NCBI RefSeq assembly: GCF_002285265.1
Contig: NZ_NSJB01000001.1
Span: 372,001-436,000 of the forward strand
DNA: 64,000 nucleotides
Source of the DNA: Vandammella animalimorsus
GTDB lineage: Bacteria > Pseudomonadota > Gammaproteobacteria > Burkholderiales > Burkholderiaceae_C
Direction of reading: 5' to 3'
Position 1 is the stretch's first letter; each line of letters opens with the position of its first letter. Below the pieces are notes generated by a model. It saw nothing but the letters and a program-made list of their open reading frames with translations. It was not told where the DNA came from and searched no databases. Shown here piece after piece: positions 1 to 8,090 of the stretch. The position numbers and the translations under genes were made by a program.

Positions 1-16
1 CCATGCCAAGGGTGGC

Positions 17-787
17 GTGTGCATGGGCACTAAGAAAACTTCGGCGCCCGCCGCTGCTGGGGCCGCTGCAACCACTTCTGCCGCTGCGGGGCGCATTCAG
101 CTTCCCAAGGGATTCAGGCCGCAAGACGTGCCGGTTCTGGCCGTGGACCATGCGCTGCCCAAAGTGCCCGATGCCGCGCAGACGATCGCCGCCATGCGCG
201 AGCGCTTCGAGCGCCAGCCGGTTTGGGTGCCCGAGTGGGTTCGGGAGTCGCCGCTGCTGGGCGGCACTGAGCGCACGCCGATCCAGGCGGCGGTGCTGAT
301 CCCCATCGTGGCGCGCGCCGAACCCACCGTGCTGTTGACGCGGCGCTCGGCACAGCTCAAGACCCATTCAGGTCAGATCGCGTTTCCGGGCGGGCGCATC
401 GATCCCCAGGATGCGGATGCCGTGGCTGCGGCCCTGCGCGAGGCCCAGGAGGAAGTGGCATTGTTGACGCAATGGGTCGAGGTGATCGGGCAGCTGCCCG
501 CTTACGTCACGGGCACGGGCTTTCATGTGGTGCCCGTCGTTGGCGTCATCGCGCCTGATCTGCCCCTGCGGGCCAATCCGCATGAAGTCGATGAGATTTT
601 CGAAGTGCCCTTGCGCTTCGTGCTCGACCCGGCCAACCATCGCCACCATGCCTACACGCTGGGCCAGGTGCAGCGCAAATGGCTGTCCATGCCCTACATG
701 GCGCAGGGGCGCGAGTATTTCATCTGGGGCGTGACGGCCAGCATCCTGCGCAACTTCTACCGCTTCATGCAGGCGCCCTGGCGCTGA
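17..787 (+). CDS. Nudix hydrolase, probable CoA pyrophosphatase
   Basis: Predicted to hydrolyse the pyrophosphate bond of CoA or a related nucleotide in the cytoplasm. The Nudix box is visible at residues ~125-147 (FPGGRIDP followed by ALREAQEEVAL), matching GX5EX7REUXEEXGU. The stretch TRRSAQLKTHSGQIAFPGGR just before it resembles the NudL/YeaB CoA pyrophosphatase subfamily. The C-terminal part, including PHEVDEIFEVPL and FIWGVTASILRN, also fits that family. The frame has no stop between this GTG and the window edge, so the true start may lie upstream. It is 79 bp before tsaB on the same strand. The Nudix class is certain; the substrate is inferred. Confidence 0.85.
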   Translation: MCMGTKKTSAPAAAGAAATTSAAAGRIQLPKGFRPQDVPVLAVDHALPKVPDAAQTIAAMRERFERQPVWVPEWVRESPLLGGTERTPIQAAVLIPIVARAEPTVLLTRRSAQLKTHSGQIAFPGGRIDPQDADAVAAALREAQEEVALLTQWVEVIGQLPAYVTGTGFHVVPVVGVIAPDLPLRANPHEVDEIFEVPLRFVLDPANHRHHAYTLGQVQRKWLSMPYMAQGREYFIWGVTASILRNFYRFMQAPWR

Positions 788-832
788 TTGCCCAGGCGCG
801 CGCATTCGCTGCAAAGCAGCAAGGGCTGCCGA

Positions 833-838
833 TATACT
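833..838 (+). promoter_or_regulatory. candidate -10 box upstream of tsaB
   Basis: TATACT lies about 28 bp before the tsaB ATG. No convincing -35 hexamer is present at the usual distance and no clear ribosome binding site precedes the ATG, so a very short or leaderless transcript is possible. Confidence 0.35.
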
Positions 839-866
839 GCCGCGCCCATTCCCATCTTGAATTTGC

Positions 867-1583
867 ATGAACCTGCTTGCCTTCGACACCAGTACCGACA
901 TGCTGTCCATCGCCGTGCAAGCGGGCGATCAAGTCTGGCAAGTGCAGCAGGCAGGGGGGGCGCAGTCCTCCAAAACGCTGCTGCCCCAGGTGCTGGAGCT
1001 GTTGCGCCAGGCCGGGCTGGCGCTGACGCAGCTCGATGCCATCGTTTACGGCTGTGGGCCCGGTGCCTTCACCGGCCTGCGCACCAGCTGTGCGGCCGCC
1101 CAGGGTTTGGCCTGGGGCAGTGGCGTGCCGACCTTGCCGGTGGATTCTCTGCAGGCGATTGCCGAACAGGCCCGGGCCGAGCATGGCGCCGAGCGTGTCA
1201 TGGCCGTGCTCGACGCGCGCATGCAGGAGGTCTATGCCGCGCCCTACCGCTGGCATGCCGCCAAGCCGGGGCAGGCCGACGCGGGCCATTGGCAGCGCGA
1301 GGCCGACATCCTGGCCTTGCCGCCGCAGGCGCTGCAACTGCCGTCAGGCTATGTGCTGGCAGGCAATGCCCAGGCCGCTTACCCTGAAGCATTTGCGCAC
1401 CATGCGGCGGCGCATTACCAGGCGCGGCCCACGGCGCAGGCGATGCTGCGCCTGGCCCCCGCGCTGATGGCCCGCCATGGCTTGCAAACGGCCATGGAAG
1501 TCGCGCCGCTGTACATCCGCAACAAGGTGGCGCAAACGACGCAGGAGCGCCTGCTGGCACGCCAGCGTGAGTCTTCATCCTGA
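867..1583 (+). CDS. tsaB: tRNA threonylcarbamoyladenosine biosynthesis protein TsaB
   Basis: TsaB (YeaZ) is the partner of TsaD in transferring the threonylcarbamoyl group onto A37 of ANN-decoding tRNAs. It is a cytoplasmic pseudo-enzyme of the ASKHA fold. The N-terminus MNLLAFDTSTDMLSIAV carries the phosphate-1-like loop, and GCGPGAFTGLRTSCAAAQGLAW at ~60-82 is the family signature. At 238 residues it matches the usual length. The rimI gene that often follows tsaB is absent; the next gene downstream is an unrelated lipoprotein behind an AT-rich tract. Confidence 0.93.
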   Translation: MNLLAFDTSTDMLSIAVQAGDQVWQVQQAGGAQSSKTLLPQVLELLRQAGLALTQLDAIVYGCGPGAFTGLRTSCAAAQGLAWGSGVPTLPVDSLQAIAEQARAEHGAERVMAVLDARMQEVYAAPYRWHAAKPGQADAGHWQREADILALPPQALQLPSGYVLAGNAQAAYPEAFAHHAAAHYQARPTAQAMLRLAPALMARHGLQTAMEVAPLYIRNKVAQTTQERLLARQRESSS

Positions 1584-1659
1584 TGGGCGCGCCTTGGCTG
1601 GCGCCCAGATTGCAGGCGGCCGATGGCTGCTGGCCGCTGGATGCCCATTATTGAGAATC

Positions 1660-1850
1660 GAACTGCAATAATTACTAAATATTGATGTTTTAAATCATTT
1701 GATTTGAATATGTTTTGTTGATTTTTTGATTCCTTGATTTGATTCATGTTGCTTAATGTTTGAGATTTTGTCTCATTTTGAATTTTGACCATTAATTGAC
1801 ATTAATTTTTGTATTTTGCATCTTTCATTACAATTGGTCGCACTAAAATC
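1660..1850. other. AT-rich intergenic tract with iterated TTGATT motifs
   Basis: The ~340 bp between tsaB and the lipoprotein gene holds no gene. Its core is strikingly AT-rich against a GC-rich background. TTGATT or TTTGATT recurs about six times between roughly 1695 and 1750, followed by a short hairpin TGAGA-TTTTG-TCTCA (1761-1775). A TTGACA hexamer sits at 1796-1801 and TACAAT at 1829-1834, but their 27-bp spacing is not a standard promoter. It may be a promoter region with bound repressor, H-NS-like silencer DNA, or a horizontally acquired scrap. Confidence 0.55.
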
Positions 1851-1921
1851 CGCCTCAAGTCAAATAAACAGACGTGCCCATACTGCGCAGGCCGTCGAAT
1901 TCAGCTGAGGAGGACTCATTC

Positions 1922-2353
1922 ATGAAAAACGGAGCAAGGCATGGCGATGCTGTGCGCCTGGCGGGGCTGAAGCGGATGGCGCCCGTGCTGGCAACAGTGG
2001 TGGCACTGGCAGGCTGTTTGGGGGAGGAGATTCCAAAGTGCGATGCGGCGTCGGCATTGCAGCGGGTAGAAGGGATGCTCAATGAGACCTTCGCGCAGAA
2101 CGCTTTTGGCAAGGAGCTGCAGGCCGGCGTGCGCTATGAGCTGCGCCAGGTTCGGCAAATCGAGCACCACGCCAGCGGCCGCTACACCTGCCAGGCCATG
2201 GTGGCCATACATGGCAAAGAGTCGCAAAAAGCCTATGAGGCCGACATTTTCTACACCATCCTGGCGCGAGGCAGCGGTTTTGAGGTCAATGTGAATGGCC
2301 TGGATGCCGTGGTGCTGGGCGCCGCCCGCGCCAAGGGGCAAGGCATTCTGTAA
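1922..2353 (+). CDS. putative small lipoprotein of unknown function
   Basis: This encodes 143 residues. The start is set by a strong GAGGAGGA (1907-1914) seven bases before ATG. The N-terminus has positive residues, a hydrophobic stretch (APVLATVVALAG) and a lipobox ending ALAGC at about residue 33, so export and lipidation are likely. The mature part (CDAASALQRVEGMLNETF, later IEHHASGRYTCQAMVAIHG) resembles small periplasmic proteins with a secretion-dependent disulfide, but I do not recognise a named family. It is preceded by the AT-rich tract and followed by an intrinsic terminator, so it is probably monocistronic. Confidence 0.7.
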   Translation: MKNGARHGDAVRLAGLKRMAPVLATVVALAGCLGEEIPKCDAASALQRVEGMLNETFAQNAFGKELQAGVRYELRQVRQIEHHASGRYTCQAMVAIHGKESQKAYEADIFYTILARGSGFEVNVNGLDAVVLGAARAKGQGIL

Positions 2354-2403
2354 AAGCCTGTTCTCAAACCCCACGCCATGGGGGGCGTGAGGCCTGAACT
2401 CTC

Positions 2404-2435
2404 AAAGCCTGCAAGCTTCGGTTTGCAGGCTTTTT
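2404..2435 (+). terminator. intrinsic terminator after the lipoprotein gene
   Basis: Perfect 11-bp stem (AAAGCCTGCAA / TTGCAGGCTTT) with a 7-base loop, running into five T residues. It lies about 50 bp past the lipoprotein stop. Confidence 0.85.
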
Positions 2436-2710
2436 GCCGCGGGCTGCCAGGGCAGCCGGGCAGGGGCAAGGTCTGCACGAATGGCAGCGCCGCATGTGGC
2501 CGGTTGTGCGTCTGCCCATGCGCCCTGCGGGTGCTTGCGATATGCGTGCTGTCGCGCGCTTGAAGACTTCCCATGTCCAGCGCAGCACAGCCAGGGGGCA
2601 CCCCATCGTGCACACTCGGGCTGCGCGGCGTTTTCATTCATCCATTGCTCAGGGATGCTGAAATTCCTGGCAGCGCAGGCGCGCATCACACCACTTTTTT
2701 GCATCGCACC
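2436..2710. other. intergenic region without a recognisable gene
   Basis: The stretch between the terminator and the CoA-transferase ATG contains no credible coding sequence. The CoA-transferase frame is open upstream to 2573, but that N-terminal extension has no family similarity. No convincing promoter hexamers were found. Confidence 0.4.
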
Positions 2711-3667
2711 ATGTCTGGAGCTTCTTCCCATCCCCCCACCTCTACCGAGCCGCCAGCGGCAGCAGGCCCGCTGGCGGGCGTGCGCATTCTCAGCCTGGCG
2801 CTGAACCTGCCTGGCCCTGCGGCATTGATGCGCCTGGCCGGCATGGGCGCGCATTGCACCAAGCTGGAAGCCCCGGCCCCAGCCGGGGCCAGCACCAGCG
2901 ACCCCATGGGGCAATACGATCCTGCGGCCTACGCACAAATGCATGCCGGCGTGCAGCGCGTGCAGGCCGATCTGAAGTCGCCCGCCGGCCAGGCGCAGCT
3001 GCAGGCCTTGCTGGAGCGCAGCGATGTGCTGCTGACTTCTTTCCGGCCTGCGGCGATGAAAAAGCTGGGCGTGGATTGGGCCACTTTGCAGGCGCGCTAC
3101 CCTGGGCTGTCGCTGGTGCAAATCTTCGGCGCTGCTGGCGAGCGCGCCAATGAGGCAGGCCACGATCTGAGCTACCAGGCCGAGGCCGGCCTGGTGCCCG
3201 GCCTGCACATGCCGCCGTCGCTGCTGGCCGACATGGCCGGCGCGCTGATGGCTTGCGAGGCGGTGCTGCAGGCCTTGCTGGCGCGACGGGCCGATGGCCG
3301 GGGGCACTGCATCGAGGTGTCCCTGCTCGATGCGGCCCACTGGCTGGCGCTGCCGAGGACCTGGGGGCTGTGCGCCCCGCAGGGCATGACGGGCGGCGCG
3401 CATGCGGGCTATCGCCTCTACCCCTGCGCCGATGGCCGTGTGGCCCTGGCGGCGCTGGAGCCGCATTTCGCCCAGCGCCTGTGGCAGCAGGTGTGCGCTG
3501 CGGGCGAGGGCACGCAAACTGCCGACGCGCCAGGGGCTGCTGCGGGTGACATGCTGGCTGAGGGCACGCACGAGGCCGTGGCTGCGTTCTGCGCCGCGCG
3601 CAGCTGCGCCGAGCTCGACGCACTGGCCCAGGCGCACGACATCCCCTTGCTGACCATGCCGGACTGA
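2711..3667 (+). CDS. CoA-transferase family III (CaiB/BaiF) / alpha-methylacyl-CoA racemase-like protein
   Basis: This 318-residue protein has the family III N-terminus (PLAGVRILSLALNLPGPAALMRLAGMGA...KLEAP), the DLKSPAGQAQLQALLERSDVLLTSFRP segment and a GHDLSYQAEAGL motif. The last resembles the GHDxNY catalytic histidine region of alpha-methylacyl-CoA racemase more than the formyl-CoA transferase pattern. A downstream Asp in PSLLADMAG is at the expected place for the second acid/base residue. It is shorter than typical members (about 360-400 aa). The start at 2711 is where family similarity begins. An Asp/Glu racemase-family gene follows after 4 bases, so the two are probably co-transcribed. 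Substrate unknown. Confidence 0.8.
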   Translation: MSGASSHPPTSTEPPAAAGPLAGVRILSLALNLPGPAALMRLAGMGAHCTKLEAPAPAGASTSDPMGQYDPAAYAQMHAGVQRVQADLKSPAGQAQLQALLERSDVLLTSFRPAAMKKLGVDWATLQARYPGLSLVQIFGAAGERANEAGHDLSYQAEAGLVPGLHMPPSLLADMAGALMACEAVLQALLARRADGRGHCIEVSLLDAAHWLALPRTWGLCAPQGMTGGAHAGYRLYPCADGRVALAALEPHFAQRLWQQVCAAGEGTQTADAPGAAAGDMLAEGTHEAVAAFCAARSCAELDALAQAHDIPLLTMPD

Positions 3668-3671
3668 GGCC

Positions 3672-4376
3672 ATGGCCAGCACTGGCATGAAGCACATCGG
3701 CATTCTGGCCACGACGGCAGAGGGCGCGGCGCTGGTTTACCGGCAGATTTGCGCGCTGAGCATGGCGCGGCTGGGCGGGCATCGCCACCCGGAAATCTCC
3801 CTGCACGCCTTTTCGTTTTCGGACTATGCGGGCAGTTGGGCGCAGCGCGAGCAGCATTGGCCGCAGCTGGTGCTGCGCTCGGCCGCCAAGCTCCAGGCCT
3901 GCGGCGCGGATTTCCTCATCTGCCCCGCCAACACGACCCACGAAGCCTATACCCAGGTGGCGCCGCAGCTGCCCATCCCCTGGCTGCACATTGCCGACCC
4001 CGTGCGGCGCGCGGCGCAGCAGCAGGGACTGCAGCGCCTGCTGCTGCTGGGCACGCAGGCGACCATGCAAGGGCGGGTGTATGAGCCGCGATTGGCAGGC
4101 AGCGGCATTGAGTTGCTCAAGCCCGATGCGCAGGAGATCGAGCAGGTGCACCGCTTCATCATGGAAGAACTGGTGGCCGGCGTGGTCACGCAGGCCGCGC
4201 GCGGCTACTTTTGCGCGCTGGCTGCCAAGTACCACCGCGAGCAGGGCGCGCAGGCCGTGGTGCTGGGTTGTACGGAATTGCCGCTGGTGCTCGATGCCCA
4301 GGCGGGGGTGCCGCTTTTGGACTCCACCGCCTTGCTGGCCCAGGCGGCGGTGGAATACGCGCTGGGTGAGGGCTGA
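3672..4376 (+). CDS. aspartate/glutamate racemase superfamily protein
   Basis: This 234-residue cytoplasmic enzyme belongs to the two-cysteine racemase superfamily. The N-terminal motif MKHIGILATTAEGAALVYRQI and the C-terminal VVLGCTELPL, with its catalytic Cys, are clear. At the first catalytic position most family members have Cys immediately before NT; here the motif reads ICPANTTH, with Cys three residues before the Asn. The subfamily may use that Cys or be a non-racemase member. The first ATG is called; an ATG at 3687 (MKHIGILAT) starts closer to the conserved region. It follows the CoA-transferase gene by 4 bp and converges on bfr. Confidence 0.75.
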   Translation: MASTGMKHIGILATTAEGAALVYRQICALSMARLGGHRHPEISLHAFSFSDYAGSWAQREQHWPQLVLRSAAKLQACGADFLICPANTTHEAYTQVAPQLPIPWLHIADPVRRAAQQQGLQRLLLLGTQATMQGRVYEPRLAGSGIELLKPDAQEIEQVHRFIMEELVAGVVTQAARGYFCALAAKYHREQGAQAVVLGCTELPLVLDAQAGVPLLDSTALLAQAAVEYALGEG

Positions 4377-4470
4377 GCCGCTCGCCAGGAGCAATGCCCG
4401 CGCCCGCGCGACAAATCAAATCCTGCGAGCAGACCGCGCAAGGGCGTGCAAGGGGCGCTCAGCCTCAGCC

Positions 4471-4938
4471 TCAGCCCATTTGCGTTTGCAGGTAGTTGGG
4501 CAGGCCGATTTTCTCGATCAGCGCCAACTGCTGCTCCAGCCAGTAGGCGTGGTCTTCCTCGGTGTCGCGCAGCTGCTTGAGCAGCATGTCGCGCGAGACG
4601 TAATCGCCTTGCTCTTCGCACAGCTGCATGGCCGCGCGCAGCCGATCGCGCACTTCCAGCTCCGTGTCCAGGTCTTTTTGCAGCATTTGCGGCACGGTGT
4701 CGCCGGGTGTGAACTCCAGCGGGCGCATGTCGGGCTTGCCCTCGAGCATGAAGATGCGGCGCATGATGTCGTCGGCGTGCTGGGTTTCCTCTTCCATTTC
4801 GTGGTTCAGGCGCTCATAGAGCTTTTTCAGCCCCAGGTCCTCATAGCGGCGCGAATGGTAGAAGTACTGGTCGCGCGCGGCGAGCTCGCCGCGCAGCAGT
4901 TGCACCAGGGTGTCGATGACTTTGGGATTGCCTTGCAT
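4471..4938 (-). CDS. bfr: bacterioferritin, ferroxidase-type subunit
   Basis: Iron-storage 24-mer subunit of 155 residues. All ferroxidase ligands are present by alignment with E. coli Bfr: Glu18, Tyr25, Glu51, His54, Glu93/94, Glu127 and His130. The haem-ligating Met52 is replaced by Thr (EEETQHAD), so this subunit should oxidise iron but not axially ligate haem by itself. The second bacterioferritin in this window (9424-9906) has the opposite residue set. The start is chosen at the conserved [11 protein letters not shown], with an AAGGA-type site nine bases upstream. No bacterioferritin-associated ferredoxin gene is adjacent, and the gene is convergent with the racemase. Confidence 0.95.
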   Translation of the reverse strand: MQGNPKVIDTLVQLLRGELAARDQYFYHSRRYEDLGLKKLYERLNHEMEEETQHADDIMRRIFMLEGKPDMRPLEFTPGDTVPQMLQKDLDTELEVRDRLRAAMQLCEEQGDYVSRDMLLKQLRDTEEDHAYWLEQQLALIEKIGLPNYLQTQMG

Positions 4939-5440
4939 GGGGGGGATTCCTTGGAAAAAAGTGTGAGGGTGCCTGCCAAGACTGCTGTGTGGCGGCGCCC
5001 ATGGCTTGTGCGGTATTCGAAAAGGCGCTTTGCGCGCCCTGAATTGGAGCGCAGTATCGGTCTTCGTGCAGCGGCTGTGAAGACAAGCCCCCAACCCGCC
5101 GGTATGCATACGGATAGGTATGCAAAAGCGCGTGAGATGCGTTCTTGTTCGTCGGCGTCTTGCCAGGGGGGCATGTGCTGTCGGCCAGTGTGCTGCCCCG
5201 CAAATACCTACACATCCAACCGATGCCTGCCCCGCCATGGCCGCCTTGCCAATGCGCGCGATGCCGCCTGCCATCGCTGTGCTTTGCGCCTTGCCCTGAC
5301 ACGACATGCAGCGGCTTGATTCGTGCAGTGATCTGTGCGAGGACAGCACACTGGCGCGGCCTTTGGGGCCTGGCAATCTCCCTATAATTTTTCCTTTTTT
5401 CAGGCGCAGACGGCGCCAGCTGCCGCCGGGCTTTTTTGCA
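4939..5440. other. divergent intergenic region between bfr and ispB
   Basis: About 500 bp without a credible gene; I looked specifically for bacterioferritin-associated ferredoxin (CxC...CxxC) on both strands and did not find it. GGTATGCA occurs twice, at 5101 and 5117, in a small AT-richer patch that could be part of the bfr promoter. The ispB promoter lies at the right end. Confidence 0.4.
5383..5388 (+). promoter_or_regulatory. -10 box of the ispB promoter
   Basis: A perfect TATAAT lies 52 bp before the ispB ATG. The -35 region is weak: CCTTTG is at 17-bp spacing. Confidence 0.55.
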
Positions 5441-6412
5441 ATGACTCGCAACGACCAAGATTTGACCTTGATCTCCCAGGACATGGAAGCCGTGGATGCC
5501 GTGATCGCTGCACGGCTGAGCACCAATGTTGCACTCATCGGCCAGGTGGCGCATTACATCATTTCCGCAGGCGGCAAGCGCCTGCGCCCGGCCATGCTGC
5601 TGCTGGTGGCCAAGGCCCTGGGCTACCAGGGGCGGCAGCACCACGAGATGGCAGCGGTGATGGAGTTCATCCACACGGCCACCTTGCTGCACGACGACGT
5701 GGTCGATGAATCGACGATGCGGCGCGGGCGCCCCACGGCCAACCAGAACTTTGGCAACCCCGCCAGCGTGCTGGTGGGCGATTTCCTGCACTCGCGCGCC
5801 TTCGAGATGATGGTGGCCACGGGCAACATCCGCGTCATGCAGGTCGTGGCCGCGGCCACCAACATCATTGCCGAGGGCGAGGTGCAGCAGCTCATCAACA
5901 TGCACGATGCCTCGCTGGACGAGGGCGGGTATTTGCAGGTGATCCGCTCCAAGACCGCCAAGCTGTTCGAGGCCAGCACCCAGGTCGGCGCGATCCTGGC
6001 CAGCGCCGATGCGGCGCTGGAGCAGGCCGCCGCGGTGTACGGGCAGGCGCTGGGCACGGCCTTTCAGATCATCGACGACGTGCTGGACTACGACGGCAGC
6101 GCCCAGGAAATGGGCAAGAACGTGGGCGACGACCTGCGCGAGGGCAAGGCCACGCTGCCGCTGATCGTGGCCATGCAGCGCGGCGATGCGCAGCAGGCGC
6201 GCACCGTGCGCGAGGCCATCGAGCAAGGCTCGGTCGAGCAGCTCGCAGAAGTGATCGCCATCGTGCGCAGCACCGGGGCCTTGCAGGTGGCGCGTGAATG
6301 CGCCCAGGCCGAGGCGCAGCGCGCCCTGCAGGCCCTGGCCGCCTTCCCGGACAACGCCTGCACCGCCGCCCTGAAGGCCCTGCCCGAGCGCCTGCAGGCG
6401 CGCCGCAACTGA
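5441..6412 (+). CDS. ispB: polyprenyl (octaprenyl) diphosphate synthase
   Basis: Condenses isopentenyl diphosphate units onto an allylic primer to make the side chain of ubiquinone. This is a 323-residue trans-prenyltransferase. It shows GGKRLRP (~residue 45), the first aspartate-rich motif LLHDDVVDE (~80-88), GDFLHSRAF, and the second aspartate-rich motif IIDDVLDYD (~205-213). Length and motifs fit IspB. The start at 5441 follows the TATAAT promoter; the frame is open further upstream but has no homology there. The chain length (C40) is inferred from the betaproteobacterial context. Confidence 0.95.
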   Translation: MTRNDQDLTLISQDMEAVDAVIAARLSTNVALIGQVAHYIISAGGKRLRPAMLLLVAKALGYQGRQHHEMAAVMEFIHTATLLHDDVVDESTMRRGRPTANQNFGNPASVLVGDFLHSRAFEMMVATGNIRVMQVVAAATNIIAEGEVQQLINMHDASLDEGGYLQVIRSKTAKLFEASTQVGAILASADAALEQAAAVYGQALGTAFQIIDDVLDYDGSAQEMGKNVGDDLREGKATLPLIVAMQRGDAQQARTVREAIEQGSVEQLAEVIAIVRSTGALQVARECAQAEAQRALQALAAFPDNACTAALKALPERLQARRN

Positions 6413-6439
6413 AACCGAACCCTCTTGCAGGAGCGCAGC

Positions 6440-7099
6440 ATGCAGCTCTACAACTACTTCTACAGCTCGACCTCGTACCGGGTGCGCATTGCGCTGGCCC
6501 TCAAGCAGCTGCCCTTCGATTACCTGCCCATCAACCTGCGCACGCAGCAGCAGCGCACGCCCGAGTACCTGGCGCGCAATCCGGCCGGTGGCGTGCCGCT
6601 GCTGATCGACGACGATGGTTTTTCGCTGACGCAGTCGCTGGCCATTCTCGACTACCTGGAGCAGCGCCACCCGCAGCCGGCGCTGCTGCCACACGAGCCG
6701 CACCAGCGGGCGCGCGTGCTTGAGCTGTGCCATGCCATTGCCTGCGACATCCACCCGGTGAACAACCAGCGCGTGCTGCGCTATCTGCAGCAAGAGCTGG
6801 GGCTGGACGAGGCGCGCAAGAATGCCTGGTACGCGCACTGGATCGCCCAGGGGCTGCAGGTGGTGGAGCACCTGCTGGCGCAACTGCGCAGCCAGGGCCA
6901 TGCCGGCCCCTATTGCTTGGGCGCGCAACCCAGCTGGGCCGATTGCTGTCTGGTGCCGCAAGTGGCCAATGCGCTGCGCATGCAGTGCGAGACGGATGCT
7001 TACCCATTGACCATGGCGGTGTACCAGCACTGCCTGGCGCAGCCGGCCTTCCAGCAGGCCGCGCCCATGGCCCAGCCTGACGCGCCCGCGCAAGCCTGA
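6440..7099 (+). CDS. maiA: maleylacetoacetate isomerase (zeta-class glutathione S-transferase)
   Basis: A 219-residue zeta-class GST that isomerises maleylacetoacetate to fumarylacetoacetate, using glutathione, in tyrosine/homogentisate breakdown. The N-terminal thioredoxin-like half has the zeta signature SSTSYRVRIALALK; the usual Ser-Ser-Cys is Ser-Ser-Thr here. NPAGGVPLL and FSLTQSLAILDYLE give the glutathione-binding region, and DIHPVNNQRVLRYL marks the helical half. A CAGGAG site (6429-6434) sets the start. No homogentisate pathway gene is adjacent, so an alternative maleylpyruvate isomerase role cannot be excluded. Confidence 0.85.
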   Translation: MQLYNYFYSSTSYRVRIALALKQLPFDYLPINLRTQQQRTPEYLARNPAGGVPLLIDDDGFSLTQSLAILDYLEQRHPQPALLPHEPHQRARVLELCHAIACDIHPVNNQRVLRYLQQELGLDEARKNAWYAHWIAQGLQVVEHLLAQLRSQGHAGPYCLGAQPSWADCCLVPQVANALRMQCETDAYPLTMAVYQHCLAQPAFQQAAPMAQPDAPAQA

Positions 7100-7176
7100 G
7101 GCTGCCTGCAGCGCCCGCTGGCAACTGGCCATTGATAACTGGCCATTGGCAGAGCCGGGCAGGGCGCATCTCTATC

Positions 7177-7182
7177 TACAAT
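7177..7182 (+). promoter_or_regulatory. candidate -10 box for the TPR membrane protein gene
   Basis: TACAAT lies 35 bp before the ATG at 7218. TTGGCA occurs upstream at 7146 but is too far away (25 bp), so the -35 element is uncertain. Confidence 0.35.
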
Positions 7183-7217
7183 CGCCCGTTTCTTTTCTTG
7201 AGAGATCGGAGACGGGC

Positions 7218-7988
7218 ATGCCATTCATTGGGCTGGGGCTGCATTTGCTGGTGGCGCTGTTCTTTGCCGTGCACGCGGTGCGCACGCGCCAGCAGAACTA
7301 CTGGCTGTTCATCCTGTTCTCGTTCCCGCTGCTGGGCAGCCTGGCCTACTTCTTCAGCATCTACCTGCCCAGCAACCAGCGCATGCAGCGCCAGGGGCGC
7401 AAGCTGATCGCCGCTGCAGGCCAGGTGCTGGACCCAGGTCGCGAGTTGCGCGAGGCGCGCCAGGCCTGGGAGTACACGCCCACCGCGCAGAACCGCATGC
7501 GCCTGGCTGCGGCCCTGCTCGCCGCCGGCCAGGCCGAGGAGGCGGCCAGCGAATATGCGCAATGCCTCAGCGGCCCCTTCGCCAACGATGCCGACATCCG
7601 CCTGGGCGCGGCGCAGGCCTTTGCGCTGACCGGGCAGCCGGCGCGCGCCCTGGAGCATCTGCAATTCCTGCAGCGCGAGCAGCCAGGCTTTCGCCCCGAG
7701 GAAGTGGGCATCCTGCTGGCGCAGACGCTGGCGGCCAGCGGCGATGTGCCAGCGGCTTACGATTTGTTCGAGCAACTGGCGCAGCGCCATGGCGGCTTTC
7801 ATGTGCATGCCGAATACGCCATCGTCGCGGCCCAGCAGGGCGACTGGGCCAGGGCCGAGCGCCTCAAGCCCATCATCGAGCAGGCCACCTCGCAATGGCA
7901 AAGGGCGCAGCGCGAGCTCAACGCCAGCACCATGCAGCGCCTCAATGCGGCCTACCGCAGCCTGGAGCAGCCGCCGGCGCAAGGTTGA
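7218..7988 (+). CDS. membrane-anchored tetratricopeptide-like protein, function unknown
   Basis: A 256-residue protein with two hydrophobic helices at the N-terminus (IGLGLHLLVALFFAVHAV and a second one near 30-52 ending FFSIYLP). A soluble, alanine-rich helical region follows, with TPR-like pairs: RMRLAAALLAAGQAEEAASEYAQCL, then DIRLGAAQAFALTGQPARALEHLQFL, then LLAQTLAASGDVPAAYDLFEQLA. This suggests an inner-membrane protein presenting a cytoplasmic or periplasmic scaffold. ATG 7218 is chosen because it begins the hydrophobic segment; the frame is open back to 7146. It sits between maiA and hisC with no obvious functional link. Confidence 0.7.
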   Translation: MPFIGLGLHLLVALFFAVHAVRTRQQNYWLFILFSFPLLGSLAYFFSIYLPSNQRMQRQGRKLIAAAGQVLDPGRELREARQAWEYTPTAQNRMRLAAALLAAGQAEEAASEYAQCLSGPFANDADIRLGAAQAFALTGQPARALEHLQFLQREQPGFRPEEVGILLAQTLAASGDVPAAYDLFEQLAQRHGGFHVHAEYAIVAAQQGDWARAERLKPIIEQATSQWQRAQRELNASTMQRLNAAYRSLEQPPAQG

Positions 7989-8090
7989 ACAGGCCCTTGG
8001 TTTTTTCACCAGGCGCGTCTGCGGAGTTTGGAGCGAAAACACCGCCGCAACACTGAATTTCAACAGCCCCTACACACACCGAACCCAACC

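Noticed and set aside
4939-5440. Bacterioferritin-associated ferredoxin gene expected beside bfr
   Set aside because: No frame on either strand shows the CxC and CxxC [2Fe-2S] pattern of Bfd.
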